A DNA stretch of 64,000 bases from Skermania piniformis (GCF_019285775.1 NZ_CP079105.1:62001-126000), one strand, 5' to 3'; positions 45,848 through 54,589 are shown, counted from the first letter of the stretch. The notes: generated from the sequence alone by a model not told the origin. Made by a program: numbers and translations.

Positions 45848-47561
45848 GCAGAACCCGACGCCCAGCATCGTCGTCATCGCGCCCGAGCACGGCGACATTC
45901 TGCTGGCCCAGTTCGGTCGGTACGCCCGGGAGTACGACGTGGTGCTGGTCGATTCGGCCGCCGCCGCCGAACAGCTGGCGCGGGAGATCGTCGGTGCCGG
46001 AAGGCAGGTCGCGATGTTCGTCTGCGAGTCCCGGCTGCCCGGCGCGACGCTCGCTGGTACGACGCCGTCCGGCATGGCACTGTATCCGGCGCTGGCCCGG
46101 CTGCGGGGGGCGGTGCCGACGGCGCGGCTGGTGGTCGCGGCGTACTGGGACTACTTCCGGGAGGACAGCGAGGCGCTCCGGCCGGGCCTGGCGAAGGGCA
46201 AGTACGACGCCTTCATGCTGATGCCACGCGGCGTCCGCGACGAGGAGTTCCATACCGCGATCTGCGAGTTGCTGTCGGACTGGGGGCAGCAGGTGGCGGC
46301 GCCGGAGACGGCCGGCGCGTTTCTGATCACACCGGTCCGGGACTCGCTCACGATGGCGATCCGCGACCTGATGGACCGGGTGGGCATCCCGAACGTGGTG
46401 GTTTCGCCGGACTCGCCGACCGGCACGGCGGTGGCCGACGAGCTCGCCGATTCCGGTGTCGCTCCGGCCGATCGGCACTTTCCGATCGTGAAGGTCGCCG
46501 ACCTGCCGCCGCTGATGCCGCGCACCGTGCACGATCTTTCGATCTTGATGTACGGGCGCCCGGACGACATCGAGGTCGACACCGTGGTCGACGTCGTCAT
46601 CATCGGTGCCGGACCGGCCGGGTTGGCTGCCTCGGTGTACGCCTCCTCCGAAGGTCTGGCCACGGTGACGATGGAGTCCGACGCGATCGGTGGGCAGGCC
46701 GGCACGAGTTCGATGATCCGCAACTATCTCGGCTTTCCGCGCGGGATCTCCGGGATGCGGCTGGCCCAGCGAGCGCGCGGGCAGGCGCTGCGCTTCGGTA
46801 CCCGGTTCTTCACCGGCTGGCCGGTCGTCGCGGTCGAGCCCGGCGTCGACGGGGCCCCGCACACCGTCGTGACCGACGGCGGTTCGCTGCGCGCCCGGGC
46901 TGTGGTGGTCGCGGCCGGCGTCTCGTATCGCAAGCTGCGGATCGACGGGGTGGCGGAGCGGGTCGGGGTCGGGGTGTACTACGGCAGCGCGATGTCGGTG
47001 GCCCGGGATCTCGAGGGCGACCACGTGGTGGTGGTCGGCGGCGGTAACTCGGCCGGTCAGGCCGCTATCTACCTGGCCCGATACGCGAAGACGGTGACCA
47101 TCGTGATCCGCCGCGCCGGACTGGCCGAGACCATGTCGCGGTATCTGATCGACGAGCTCGAGGTCGATCCGACGATCACCGTCCGGCCGAACACCGAGGT
47201 GGTCGACGCCGGCGGGGAGCCGTTCCTGGAGTGGGTCGAGTTCGCCGACACCGACTCCGGCGAGCGAGAACGACACGAAACCCGAGGGCTGTTCCTGATG
47301 ATCGGCGCCGACCCCGGTTGTGACTGGTTGCCCCCCGCGGTGGCCCGCGACGAACGCGGGTTCGTGCTGACCGGGCGGGACGTGCCGAAGGCGGCGTGGC
47401 GGGACGGAGTGCCGCCGGAAAGCCTGGAAACCACCGTGCCGGGGATCTACGCGGTCGGCGATGTGCGCGCCGGCTCGATGAAACGGGTGGCCTCGGCCAG
47501 TGGCGAGGGTGCGTCGGTGGTGCCGCTGGTGCACGGTCTGCTCGCCCGGGCGGGCCGGTGA
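45840..47561 (+). CDS. fused receiver-like/thioredoxin-fold/thioredoxin reductase-like FAD protein
   Basis: 573 residues in three parts. About 1-145 is a receiver-like domain with no clear phospho-Asp set; about 146-240 is a thioredoxin/glutaredoxin-like fold without Cys-x-x-Cys (RDSLTMAIRDLMDRVGIPNV); about 250-573 is an FAD/NAD(P) oxidoreductase (IIGAGPAGLAASVYASSEGL, then VVGGGNSAGQAAIYLARYA, then GIYAVGDVRAGSMKRVASASGEG). The redox CxxC of thioredoxin reductase is absent: the place reads SSMIRNYLGFPRG. Electrons must go to another acceptor. Start GTG. It overlaps the NYN gene by 4 bp. Confidence 0.87.
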   Translation: MTSQNPTPSIVVIAPEHGDILLAQFGRYAREYDVVLVDSAAAAEQLAREIVGAGRQVAMFVCESRLPGATLAGTTPSGMALYPALARLRGAVPTARLVVAAYWDYFREDSEALRPGLAKGKYDAFMLMPRGVRDEEFHTAICELLSDWGQQVAAPETAGAFLITPVRDSLTMAIRDLMDRVGIPNVVVSPDSPTGTAVADELADSGVAPADRHFPIVKVADLPPLMPRTVHDLSILMYGRPDDIEVDTVVDVVIIGAGPAGLAASVYASSEGLATVTMESDAIGGQAGTSSMIRNYLGFPRGISGMRLAQRARGQALRFGTRFFTGWPVVAVEPGVDGAPHTVVTDGGSLRARAVVVAAGVSYRKLRIDGVAERVGVGVYYGSAMSVARDLEGDHVVVVGGGNSAGQAAIYLARYAKTVTIVIRRAGLAETMSRYLIDELEVDPTITVRPNTEVVDAGGEPFLEWVEFADTDSGERERHETRGLFLMIGADPGCDWLPPAVARDERGFVLTGRDVPKAAWRDGVPPESLETTVPGIYAVGDVRAGSMKRVASASGEGASVVPLVHGLLARAGR

Positions 47562-48451
47562 CCGCGGGCGCAGCGGTGACCCGGCCGACCGAACCGGTCG
47601 CCTCCCGGGTCGCGGTCTACATCGACTTCGACAACATCGTGATCTCCCGCTACGACCAGAAATGGGGTCGGGGCAAGTTCCACGCCGAGCGGCTGCGCAG
47701 CGCGGATGTCGGCGACGACGCGGTGCGGGCGCGGATCGAGCCGGCCACCGTCGACATCGGCGCCATCCTGGACTACGCCTCGTCGTTCGGCACCATCGTG
47801 GCCAGCCAGGCCTATGCCGACTGGTCGGTGCCGGTGAACGCCGGCTATCGGCAGCAGCTGCTCGGCCGTGCGGTCGAGCTGGTCCAGCTGTTCCCGTCGA
47901 CCCGCGGCATGAAGAACGGCGCGGACATCCGGTTGGCCGTCGACGTGGTGGAAGATCTGTTCCGGCTGCCCGAGCTCACCCACGTGGTGATCGTGGCCGG
48001 CGATTCGGACTACATCGCGCTGGCCCAGCGGGCAAAACGGTTGGGCCGGTTCGTCGTCGGGATCGGTGTCGCCGGGTCGACCAGCCGGTCCCTGGCGGCG
48101 GCCTGCGACGAGTTCGCCGACTACGACGCCTTACCCGGGGCGCGGGCCGAGCCGGAGCCGGTGGCCGCCGAACCCGCTACGACCGCGGTGGTCGATTCCG
48201 GCGATCGGCAGGCGGACGCGTCCGCGCTGCTCGAACGCGCCCTGCGGGTCGGCCAGGCCCAGGGCGACGACGACTGGCTGCATGCGAATGTGGTCAAGGC
48301 CCAGATGAAGCGGATGGACCCGTCGTTCAACGAGAAGTCGCTGGGCTTCCGGTCGTTCACCGACTTCGTGCGGGCCCGGCCGGAATTGGTGGAATTGACC
48401 GAGGACGGCCAGGCGCGGCTGTTGCGTTTGATCGATCAGCCGGGGACCTGA
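47558..48451 (+). CDS. NYN-domain nuclease with LOTUS/OST-HTH-like C-terminus
   Basis: 297 residues. Residues about 15-195 form a NYN (PIN-like) nuclease with its acidic residues in YIDFDNIVIS, NGADIRLAVDVVED and IVAGDSDYIALAQ. The C-terminal 75 residues (LLERALRVGQAQGDDDWLHANVVKAQMKRMDPSFNEKSLGFRSFTDFV..., read in parts) match the LOTUS/OST-HTH RNA-binding fold. The combination suggests RNA cleavage. The GTG overlaps the oxidoreductase stop by 4 bp, so the two proteins are made together, an unusual pairing of redox enzyme and RNase-like protein. Confidence 0.87.
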   Translation: MTAGAAVTRPTEPVASRVAVYIDFDNIVISRYDQKWGRGKFHAERLRSADVGDDAVRARIEPATVDIGAILDYASSFGTIVASQAYADWSVPVNAGYRQQLLGRAVELVQLFPSTRGMKNGADIRLAVDVVEDLFRLPELTHVVIVAGDSDYIALAQRAKRLGRFVVGIGVAGSTSRSLAAACDEFADYDALPGARAEPEPVAAEPATTAVVDSGDRQADASALLERALRVGQAQGDDDWLHANVVKAQMKRMDPSFNEKSLGFRSFTDFVRARPELVELTEDGQARLLRLIDQPGT

Positions 48452-48469
48452 CCGTCCGGCGGAGACGGA

Positions 48470-49237
48470 TCAGCGCGGCGCCATCCGCAGCGCGCCGTCC
48501 ATCCGGATGGTCTCGCCGTTGATGTAGTCGTGCTCGACGATGAACTGGGTGAGCTGCGCGTACTCGTTCGGGGTGCCCAGCCGGGCCGGGAACGGCACGC
48601 CGGCCTCCAGGGTCTTGCGGAAGTCGCCGTCGACGCCGGCCAGCATCGGGGTGTCGATGATGCCGGGCGCGATGGTGTTCACCCGGATGCCGAACTGCGC
48701 GAGGTCGCGGGCGGCCGGAACGGTCATCCCGTGCACCCCACCCTTGGAGGCGGAGTAGGCGATCTGGCCGATCTGCCCCTCGAATGCAGCCACCGACGCG
48801 GTGTTGATCACGACGCCGCGCTGGCCGGCCTCGTCGACCGGCTCGGTCTTGGCGATCGCGTCCGCGGCCAGCCGCATCACGTTGAACGTGCCCAGCAGGT
48901 TCACCGTGATCACCGTGCGGAACAGCTCCAGATCGTGCGGGCCCTTCTTGGACAGGATGCGCCCGGCCCAGCCGACACCGGCACAGTTGACCACGATCCG
49001 TGGCGGCACGCCGGACTCGACCACCTTCGCCATGGCGGCCTGCACCGCCTCGTCGCTGGTCACGTCGGTATCGATCAGGGTCACCCCGGCGGCAACCGAA
49101 TCTCCGGCTTTGTCGATCGAATTCTGCAGATCGAGGCCGAACACCGTTGCTCCCGCGTCGGCGAGGCGTTTGGCGGTCGCCGCGCCCAGACCGGATGCCG
49201 CACCGGTCACGATGGCGGCAGATCCCGAGATTTGCAC
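48470..49237 (-). CDS. SDR oxidoreductase, 3-hydroxyacyl-CoA dehydrogenase type II-like
   Basis: 255 residues: the NAD motif VTGAASGLGAATAKRL, NCAGVGWAGR, and the catalytic pair in NTASVAAFEGQIGQIAYSASKGG (Tyr-x-x-x-Lys). The overall pattern, with IAPGIIDTPML and the ending YINGETIRMDGALRM, resembles HSD10-like 3-hydroxyacyl-CoA dehydrogenases of fatty-acid or branched-chain breakdown. AGGAGAGG precedes the GTG at 49237. Divergent from a second SDR gene with a shared 158-bp promoter region. Confidence 0.88.
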   Translation of the reverse strand: MQISGSAAIVTGAASGLGAATAKRLADAGATVFGLDLQNSIDKAGDSVAAGVTLIDTDVTSDEAVQAAMAKVVESGVPPRIVVNCAGVGWAGRILSKKGPHDLELFRTVITVNLLGTFNVMRLAADAIAKTEPVDEAGQRGVVINTASVAAFEGQIGQIAYSASKGGVHGMTVPAARDLAQFGIRVNTIAPGIIDTPMLAGVDGDFRKTLEAGVPFPARLGTPNEYAQLTQFIVEHDYINGETIRMDGALRMAPR

Positions 49238-49341
49238 TGTTCAGACCTCTCCTTCTCGTCGGCCAGGTGGCCGAAGTCAGCTGTCTGCACGATAACCGAG
49301 TGGTGTGTTGCCCTCGGTCGGCGCGCACCGTCCGGCGGAAC

Positions 49342-49363
49342 TGTTCAAAGAACAACAATGTTC
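49342..49363. promoter_or_regulatory. triple alternating half-site TGTTC/GAACA/TGTTC
   Basis: TGTTC (49342-49346), GAACA (49350-49354) and TGTTC (49359-49363) form two nested dyads with 3- and 4-nt spacers, about 32 bp upstream of the rightward SDR start and about 105 bp from the leftward one. The area is AT-richer than its surroundings. A TetR-family regulator is encoded in the rightward operon and is the natural candidate to bind here. Confidence 0.5.
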
Positions 49364-49395
49364 ATTGCTGATCGAGTGCTGCTAGAGTGCGGTGT

Positions 49396-50265
49396 ATGCC
49401 GAGCATCGGACAGCAGTCGGTCGCGGGTCGGCGAGTTTTGATCACCGGGGCGGCGCGGGGGATCGGCGCCGCATTGGCCCGACGGTTGCACTCCGCGGGC
49501 GCGCAGGTGGCGCTACTGGGCCTCGAGCCGGAGCTGCTGGCCGAGGTGGCGCGCGATTGCGGCGACGCGCCGTGGGAGTACTGCGACGTCGCCGACCGCG
49601 CGCAGGTGGAGCGAGCGGTGGTGGCGCTGGCCGATCGGCTCGGCGGACTCGACGTGGTGGTGGCCAACGCCGGCATCGCCCGCCAGCTCGCCCTGATCGA
49701 CGGAGACCCCGCGGTTCTGGAACAGACGCTGCAGGTCAACGTGCTCGGCACCTACTACACGTTGCGCGCGGCCGGGCCGTATATCGCGCACCCGGGCGGC
49801 TACGTCCTGCTCACCGCGTCGCTCGCCGCATCGTTGCACCTGCCGTTGATCGGTGCCTACAGCGCGTCCAAGGCCGCGGTGGCGGCGCTCGGCAACACGG
49901 TGCGCCAGGAGCTGCGGTACACCGGCGCCAAGGTCGGCGTCGCCTTCTATTCCGAGCTGGATACCGAGATGACCTCGCGCGGGTTCGACACCGCAGCCGC
50001 GCGGTCGGTTCAGGCGAAGGGGGTCGTCCCGGTCGGCGCCCTGTCCACCGCGATCAGGCGGATCGAACGCGGGATAGCTAGACGTTCGCGGACGATCGTT
50101 GCGCCGTGGTGGGTGTCCCTCGTGATGTTCGGTAGCCCGGTCAGCCAGCGGGTCGTCGAGCTGGCGCTCCGCCGGTCGGTTGCCCAGGCGGTCGCGATCG
50201 CCGCCACCGAGGATGTCCCCTTCACCACGCCGCAGCCCGAGCGGACCGGCGGCCCGGCGGCGTGA
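49396..50265 (+). CDS. SDR family oxidoreductase
   Basis: 289 residues: the cofactor motif ITGAARGIGAALARRL, VVANAGIARQ, and the catalytic segment LLTASLAASLHLPLIGAYSASKAA (Ser, Tyr-x-x-x-Lys). The extended C-terminus with a hydrophobic stretch (IVAPWWVSLVMFGSPVSQRVVELAL) resembles SDRs acting on lipids at the membrane. ATG at 49396 is chosen; an in-frame GTG at 49387 is possible. Followed by the TetR and patatin genes in the same direction. Confidence 0.88.
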   Translation: MPSIGQQSVAGRRVLITGAARGIGAALARRLHSAGAQVALLGLEPELLAEVARDCGDAPWEYCDVADRAQVERAVVALADRLGGLDVVVANAGIARQLALIDGDPAVLEQTLQVNVLGTYYTLRAAGPYIAHPGGYVLLTASLAASLHLPLIGAYSASKAAVAALGNTVRQELRYTGAKVGVAFYSELDTEMTSRGFDTAAARSVQAKGVVPVGALSTAIRRIERGIARRSRTIVAPWWVSLVMFGSPVSQRVVELALRRSVAQAVAIAATEDVPFTTPQPERTGGPAA

Positions 50266-50275
50266 GTCGAGTTCG

Positions 50276-50944
50276 ATGAGTCCCGGCTCGGTCGCCGACT
50301 CCGCCGGTCCGGTCGCCAAGTTGCCGCGGGGCCGGCACGGCCTGTCCCGCGACGAAGTCGTTCGCTCGCAACGGAACCGCATCGTGGTCGCGATGGCCGA
50401 GGCAATGGTTGCGCGGGGCTACGTCGGCACCACGGTCGCCGAGATCCTGCGCCGGGCCGGGGTATCCCGGGAGACCTTCTACGAGCAGTTCCGCTCGAAG
50501 GAGGATTGCTTCACCGCGGTGTACGCCGAAGCAGCGCAACTGCTGTTGAACCGGTTGGCCGACGTCGGTGCGGGCCGGTCCGCGGCCGACGAGCCGCACC
50601 GGCTCGAGCACCTGCTCGGCGCCTACCTCGACGCGCTGGCCGCCGAACCGGCGTTCGCCCGAGTGTTTCTGGTGGAGGTATACGCGGCCGGGCCGGACGC
50701 GATCCGGCGCCGAGTCGAGCTACAGTCGACGTTCGCCGACGTGATCGCGTGCACCCTCGACGCCCACACCGACGAACAGCGGTTCGCCTGTCAGACGTTG
50801 GCGGCGGCGGTCGGTGCGATGGTGACCGCGCGGATTGCGGTCGGCGACCTGGACGGCTTGCGGGCATTGCGTGAGCCGTTGGTGCAGCTGGTGTACCGGA
50901 GTGGGCAACTCTACGGGGCGCTGGAACGAGAACCCCGGGAGTAA
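50276..50944 (+). CDS. TetR family transcriptional regulator
   Basis: 222 residues. The N-terminal helix-turn-helix is clear (VAEILRRAGVSRETFYEQFRSKEDCFTAVY, about 54-83); the C-terminal ligand domain is a typical all-helical fold (LGAYLDALAAEPAFARVFLVEVY). The TetR/lipid-gene combination suggests it senses a lipid intermediate and represses the divergent SDR promoters. It starts 11 bp after the SDR stop. Ligand unknown. Confidence 0.9.
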   Translation: MSPGSVADSAGPVAKLPRGRHGLSRDEVVRSQRNRIVVAMAEAMVARGYVGTTVAEILRRAGVSRETFYEQFRSKEDCFTAVYAEAAQLLLNRLADVGAGRSAADEPHRLEHLLGAYLDALAAEPAFARVFLVEVYAAGPDAIRRRVELQSTFADVIACTLDAHTDEQRFACQTLAAAVGAMVTARIAVGDLDGLRALREPLVQLVYRSGQLYGALEREPRE

Positions 50945-50958
50945 GGATCGCGCAAGGT

Positions 50959-52638
50959 ATGAGCGAGCGAGTCGAGTCGATCGAACCGGTCGCCGAATTC
51001 ACCGACCAGATCGAGGCGCCGGAAGATCTCGGCCTGCCCGCGCGCAACCCCTACCTGGCGTTGCAGCACATGGAGGCGGCGCTGGTGCGGGCCCAGCTGG
51101 CCCACCCGGACGTGTTGTCCGACGAGCAGTTCCGCCGATTGCGGTACCTGCTGAGTTTCGCCCGGCTGAATGTCTTCGAGCCCGGGGCGGCGGGTCCGCA
51201 CGGTCGCCGCGGCCGGGGCGATGTGACGGTCGGGCCGGAGCTGGCCAGTCTGCGGCGCCGGGTGCTGGACGCGCTGCACGAGCCGTTGCGCAACCAGCAG
51301 GATCTGCGGCAGCGCCTGATCGACGCGCAAGCAGCACTACCGCACCTGATCGAGCCGTTGGAGACCGAGCGGGGCGCGGTGCTGGCCCGGCACGTCGCCG
51401 ATTTCGCTCCGGACGAGCTGGAGCGGGAAGTCTGTTGCAAGGCCCTGGTATCGGTGCTGGGCGGCGGTGGCGGCGCCGGCTACGTCTACATCGGCGGTAT
51501 GCAGCGGCTCGCGACCGACGGCATCGTGCCGGACTACGTGCTCGGTTCGTCGTTCGGCTCGATCGTCGGTGGAATCATCTCGCGGGTGTCGCCGATCCCG
51601 ATCGACGAGTACATCGCATGGGCCAAGTCGGTCACCTACCGCGGGATCGTCGGCACCGAGTCGAGCCGGCGCCGGCGCCGGCACGGGCTGCCGGGGCTGT
51701 TCGCGCTGCGCTTCGACGAGTTTGCCGATCCGCTGTTCCGGCGGGCGGACGGGGAACGGATGACGCTGCGGGACGCCGCGATTCCCTACGAGACCGTGGT
51801 CGCCGGGGTGCGCCGGCAGTCGTTCGATCAGCTGCAGGACCGGTTCCGCCGGGCCGAGTTGGCAGCGCTGAAGCTGGGCTCGTTGCCGTTGTTGCGGCAC
51901 GGTGCCGGCGCGCTCGTCGCGGCGCGGCTCTGGCAGGTGGCGGCGTTCATCGACAACCAGATGGTGAAGCCGATCGTGCTCGGCGGTGACCCGCTGACCG
52001 CCGGCCTGAACACCGTCGATGCCATCGGCTTCTCGTGCGCGATACCCGGCATCCTGCACCACGAGTCGCACGATCCGGCCATGTATCCGATCCTGGACGA
52101 GCTGCTGGCCGCCCGGGATGTGTCGGCGTTGGTGGACGGCGGCGCGGCGAGCAATGTCCCGATCGAGCTGGCGTGGCGGCGAGTGCAGGACGGCCGACTC
52201 GGCACCCGGAACGTGTTCGTTTATGCCTGGGATTGCATGCATCCCCAGTGGGATCCGAAACATCTGTGGCTGCAACCGATCACCCAGGCGATCCGGGTGC
52301 AGATGGTGCGCAACGCCCCGTTCGCCGATCGGATCGTGCGCTTCCGGCCGACGCTGGCGGTGTCCACCCTGGCTGCGCGACCGGAAGCGATCGATCGCGC
52401 GCTCGGCTGGGGCCGGACGTCGGTGGAGCCGTCGCTGCCGATGGTGCGGACGATGCTGGAGATGATCTGGTGGGACGCCGACCATCGGCCGGGGCACCAG
52501 CCGGAGTCGATCGAGCTCCGGCCGGTGGCTCGGCCGATGGATGCGGTGCTGGAAGAGACGCTGCGGCCGGCCGTCCGGCCGGGATCACTGCGGGCCCGGA
52601 TCGGCTCACTGACCGAGCGGCTGCCCCGCCGGAAATGA
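50959..52638 (+). CDS. patatin-like phospholipase with DUF3336-like N-terminus
   Basis: 559 residues. Residues about 1-160 are a helical DUF3336-type region; about 160-430 is the patatin domain with oxyanion motif LGGGGGAGYVYIGG, nucleophile Ser198 in GSSFGS and catalytic Asp393 in VDGGAASN. The enzyme should release fatty acids from phospholipid or triacylglycerol. Its operon with SDR and TetR genes fits a lipid-turnover pathway. Its 3' end overlaps the convergent exporter gene by 33 bp. Confidence 0.9.
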   Translation: MSERVESIEPVAEFTDQIEAPEDLGLPARNPYLALQHMEAALVRAQLAHPDVLSDEQFRRLRYLLSFARLNVFEPGAAGPHGRRGRGDVTVGPELASLRRRVLDALHEPLRNQQDLRQRLIDAQAALPHLIEPLETERGAVLARHVADFAPDELEREVCCKALVSVLGGGGGAGYVYIGGMQRLATDGIVPDYVLGSSFGSIVGGIISRVSPIPIDEYIAWAKSVTYRGIVGTESSRRRRRHGLPGLFALRFDEFADPLFRRADGERMTLRDAAIPYETVVAGVRRQSFDQLQDRFRRAELAALKLGSLPLLRHGAGALVAARLWQVAAFIDNQMVKPIVLGGDPLTAGLNTVDAIGFSCAIPGILHHESHDPAMYPILDELLAARDVSALVDGGAASNVPIELAWRRVQDGRLGTRNVFVYAWDCMHPQWDPKHLWLQPITQAIRVQMVRNAPFADRIVRFRPTLAVSTLAARPEAIDRALGWGRTSVEPSLPMVRTMLEMIWWDADHRPGHQPESIELRPVARPMDAVLEETLRPAVRPGSLRARIGSLTERLPRRK

Positions 52639-53346
52639 TCGGCCGGCCTCGGCGACGGGTTGGGTGGCGGTGGATTGGGTGGCGACGGATTGCGTGGCGG
52701 CCCGCTTGCCCTGTTCGGCCCGGATCAGGATGATCGCGCCGACCAGGGTGACCGCGCCGGCCGCGACCGCCGCGAGCGCGCCGGCCTCACCGGCGATCAA
52801 CGCCAGCCCGAACACGGCGAACAGTACGGCTGCGCCGCGGGCGATCAGCCGTTCCGGCAGATGTCGGCCGGCGGCCCGGCCGATCGCGATGGCCAGCGCG
52901 TCGGCGGCCACCATGCCGACGGTCGAGCCGATCCAGACCCCGATCACGTCGTTGTCCGCGGCGAGGGTGACGGTGGCCAGCATGGTCTTGTCGCCCAGCT
53001 CGGCGAGCAGGAACGCGGTGCTCACCGCGAAGAAGGCGGATGCCGTGTGCCGTTGCGCCCGAGCCGCTTCGGTAGCGCTGAGCTGATCACCGCGCAGGGT
53101 CCACAGGGCGAAGCCGAGGAAGGCGATGCCGGCGAGGATGCCGATCAGATGGCTCGGTAGCGCGACGCCGAGGTAGTGCCCGATCAGCACGGACAGCAGA
53201 TGCACCGCGAACGTCGCTGCGGTGATCCCACCCAGGACCACCCACCAGCGATACCGCAGCGCGAACGTCATCGCCATCAGTTGGGACTTGTCGCCGAGTT
53301 CGGCGATGAAGATCACCCCGAAGCTGAGCAATACGGCACCTAGCAC
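52606..53346 (-). CDS. TMEM165/GDT1 family Mn2+/Ca2+ exporter
   Basis: 246 residues with the two family signatures: IAELGDKSQLMAMT (helix 1) and LAELGDKTMLATVT (about 116), each in a membrane helix with the metal-binding Glu and Asp. About seven helices in all, with a Gln/Thr/Val-rich C-terminal tail made of short repeats. Bacterial relatives export manganese. GTG at 53346 is preferred because AGGAAGG lies 7 nt upstream; the TTG at 53352 would be too close to it. A perfect dyad lies upstream. Confidence 0.9.
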   Translation of the reverse strand: MLGAVLLSFGVIFIAELGDKSQLMAMTFALRYRWWVVLGGITAATFAVHLLSVLIGHYLGVALPSHLIGILAGIAFLGFALWTLRGDQLSATEAARAQRHTASAFFAVSTAFLLAELGDKTMLATVTLAADNDVIGVWIGSTVGMVAADALAIAIGRAAGRHLPERLIARGAAVLFAVFGLALIAGEAGALAAVAAGAVTLVGAIILIRAEQGKRAATQSVATQSTATQPVAEAGRSFPAGQPLGQ

Positions 53347-53418
53347 AGGCAATCCTTCCTCGACCCCGACGGTTCGAAGTTAACCGGGGTGGGGAAAGTC
53401 CGCAATCTCGAGAATCGG

Positions 53419-53471
53419 CAAATATACTACCGCACAACATATTTGGGCTTCACTGCCGAAAATGTTCGGCA
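53419..53471. promoter_or_regulatory. two dyads upstream of the exporter gene, possible metal-regulator site
   Basis: CAAATAT (53419-53425) / ATATTTG (53439-53445) and TGCCGAA (53454-53460) / TTCGGCA (53465-53471) are both perfect inverted repeats. The AT-rich first one suits a promoter core for the leftward gene. The second, 18 bp with a 4-nt spacer, has the form of a DtxR/MntR-type box, which is inferred from form only. The remaining 53472-53913 holds no supported gene. Confidence 0.45.
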
Positions 53472-53913
53472 ACCCGAACTTGACGGACAAACGGGCCGCC
53501 GGACAGGGGGCCGAGTCGTCAGGCCCGGGCCGGACAGACCGCTCGATGCGGTCGGCGGCTTGCAGAGTTCGTCGAGCGTGATGAGCTACGTCGATCTCGC
53601 GGGGGGTGAATCGGGGGCGATCGGACATCGTTGCAGTCTTCTCTTTCGGGCACCCGCCGCGGGCGTACGGGTCGGTCGGTTGCGGTGGATACGCTGGTCG
53701 GGCGGTGACATCGTCAAGATGGTGACTTCTTGAAGGTACGGGGCCGGTCGAACGCCGGCGAGTTCCAAAAATCTGGCCCGGAAACGGGGGTCATCGTTAC
53801 GTGAGCGAAACGAATGCGGTTGTCGGGGTAGTCCGTTCGACTGATATCGGTCCGGTCGGCGGCGTCGGAGAATGGAGTTCAGCGAAGCGTTGTGGGAAGG
53901 AATGGGGCCGTGC

Positions 53914-54522
53914 ATGAAACTGCTGTCTGATCGCGGCCGGCCCAAGCGGATCGGTGTGGCGGCGGCCCCGTCGGTAGCCGGGTTGTTGGCCGAGGCGGCC
54001 GGATTGGATCTGGTGTTGCTCGATCTCCGGTTGCCGGACGGTTCGACTCCGGCCGAGAACGTGGCGGCGTTGCACCGGGCGGGGATCGGGGTGCTGGTGC
54101 TCACCTCTGGTGATGAGCCGTATCTGATTCGGCAAGCGGCGCAGGCGCGGGTGCTCGGGGTGGTTCGCAAGTCGGAGCAGGAAGGGTTTTTGCTCGGGGC
54201 GATTCTGGCGGCGGCGGGTGGGCAGCCGGTGCCGACGCTGGACTGGGCGACGGCGATCGATTCGGACGCGGACCTGGACGTCGTCGACCTGCCGCCACAG
54301 CTGCGGAAGGTGTTGGAGCTGTATGCATCCGGCGAGTCGGTGGCCGGGGTTGCCAAGCGGACCGGGCTCAAGGCGAACACCGTGGAGGAGTACTTGCGCC
54401 GGATTCGGATCAAGTACGCCGAGGTCGGCAGGCCGGGCGGGTCGAAGCTCGAGCTGAACAAGCGGGCGATCGAGGACGGGATTCTGCCGTTTCCGCGTCG
54501 GCGCCGGCGCGAGACGCGGTAG
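53914..54522 (+). CDS. NarL/LuxR-type response regulator with incomplete receiver
   Basis: 202 residues. The receiver part keeps the phospho-Asp strand (LDLVLLDLRLPDGSTP), the Thr/Ser strand (IGVLVLTSGDEP) and Lys (GVVRKSE) but begins after the first strand that should carry the acidic pair. The C-terminal helix-turn-helix is intact: VLELYASGESVAGVAKRTGLKANTVEEYLRRIRIKYAEVG. The ATG at 53914 has GGGG 6 nt upstream; ATGs at 53872 and 53902 are in frame. Upstream sequence in another frame could supply the missing strand (see findings). Partner of the convergent sensor kinase. Confidence 0.78.
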   Translation: MKLLSDRGRPKRIGVAAAPSVAGLLAEAAGLDLVLLDLRLPDGSTPAENVAALHRAGIGVLVLTSGDEPYLIRQAAQARVLGVVRKSEQEGFLLGAILAAAGGQPVPTLDWATAIDSDADLDVVDLPPQLRKVLELYASGESVAGVAKRTGLKANTVEEYLRRIRIKYAEVGRPGGSKLELNKRAIEDGILPFPRRRRRETR

Positions 54523-54589
54523 CGACGTCGCCCGAACGAGCGACATTGCCGGTGTTGCCGCCGGCTGCCGGTGAAGATGGCACGCTGGC

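Noticed and set aside
49350-49363. GAAC...GTTC near 49350 as a LexA (SOS) box
   Set aside because: The spacing between GAAC and GTTC is 6 nt, while the actinobacterial LexA box has 4 nt.
53347-53480. A yybP-ykoY manganese riboswitch upstream of the exporter
   Set aside because: I could not find the conserved loop sequences of that riboswitch; only dyad symmetry is seen.
53389-53733. A 114-codon rightward reading frame in the gap before the response regulator
   Set aside because: It covers the exporter promoter dyads, has no ribosome binding site or recognisable domain, and its composition looks like non-coding GC-rich sequence.
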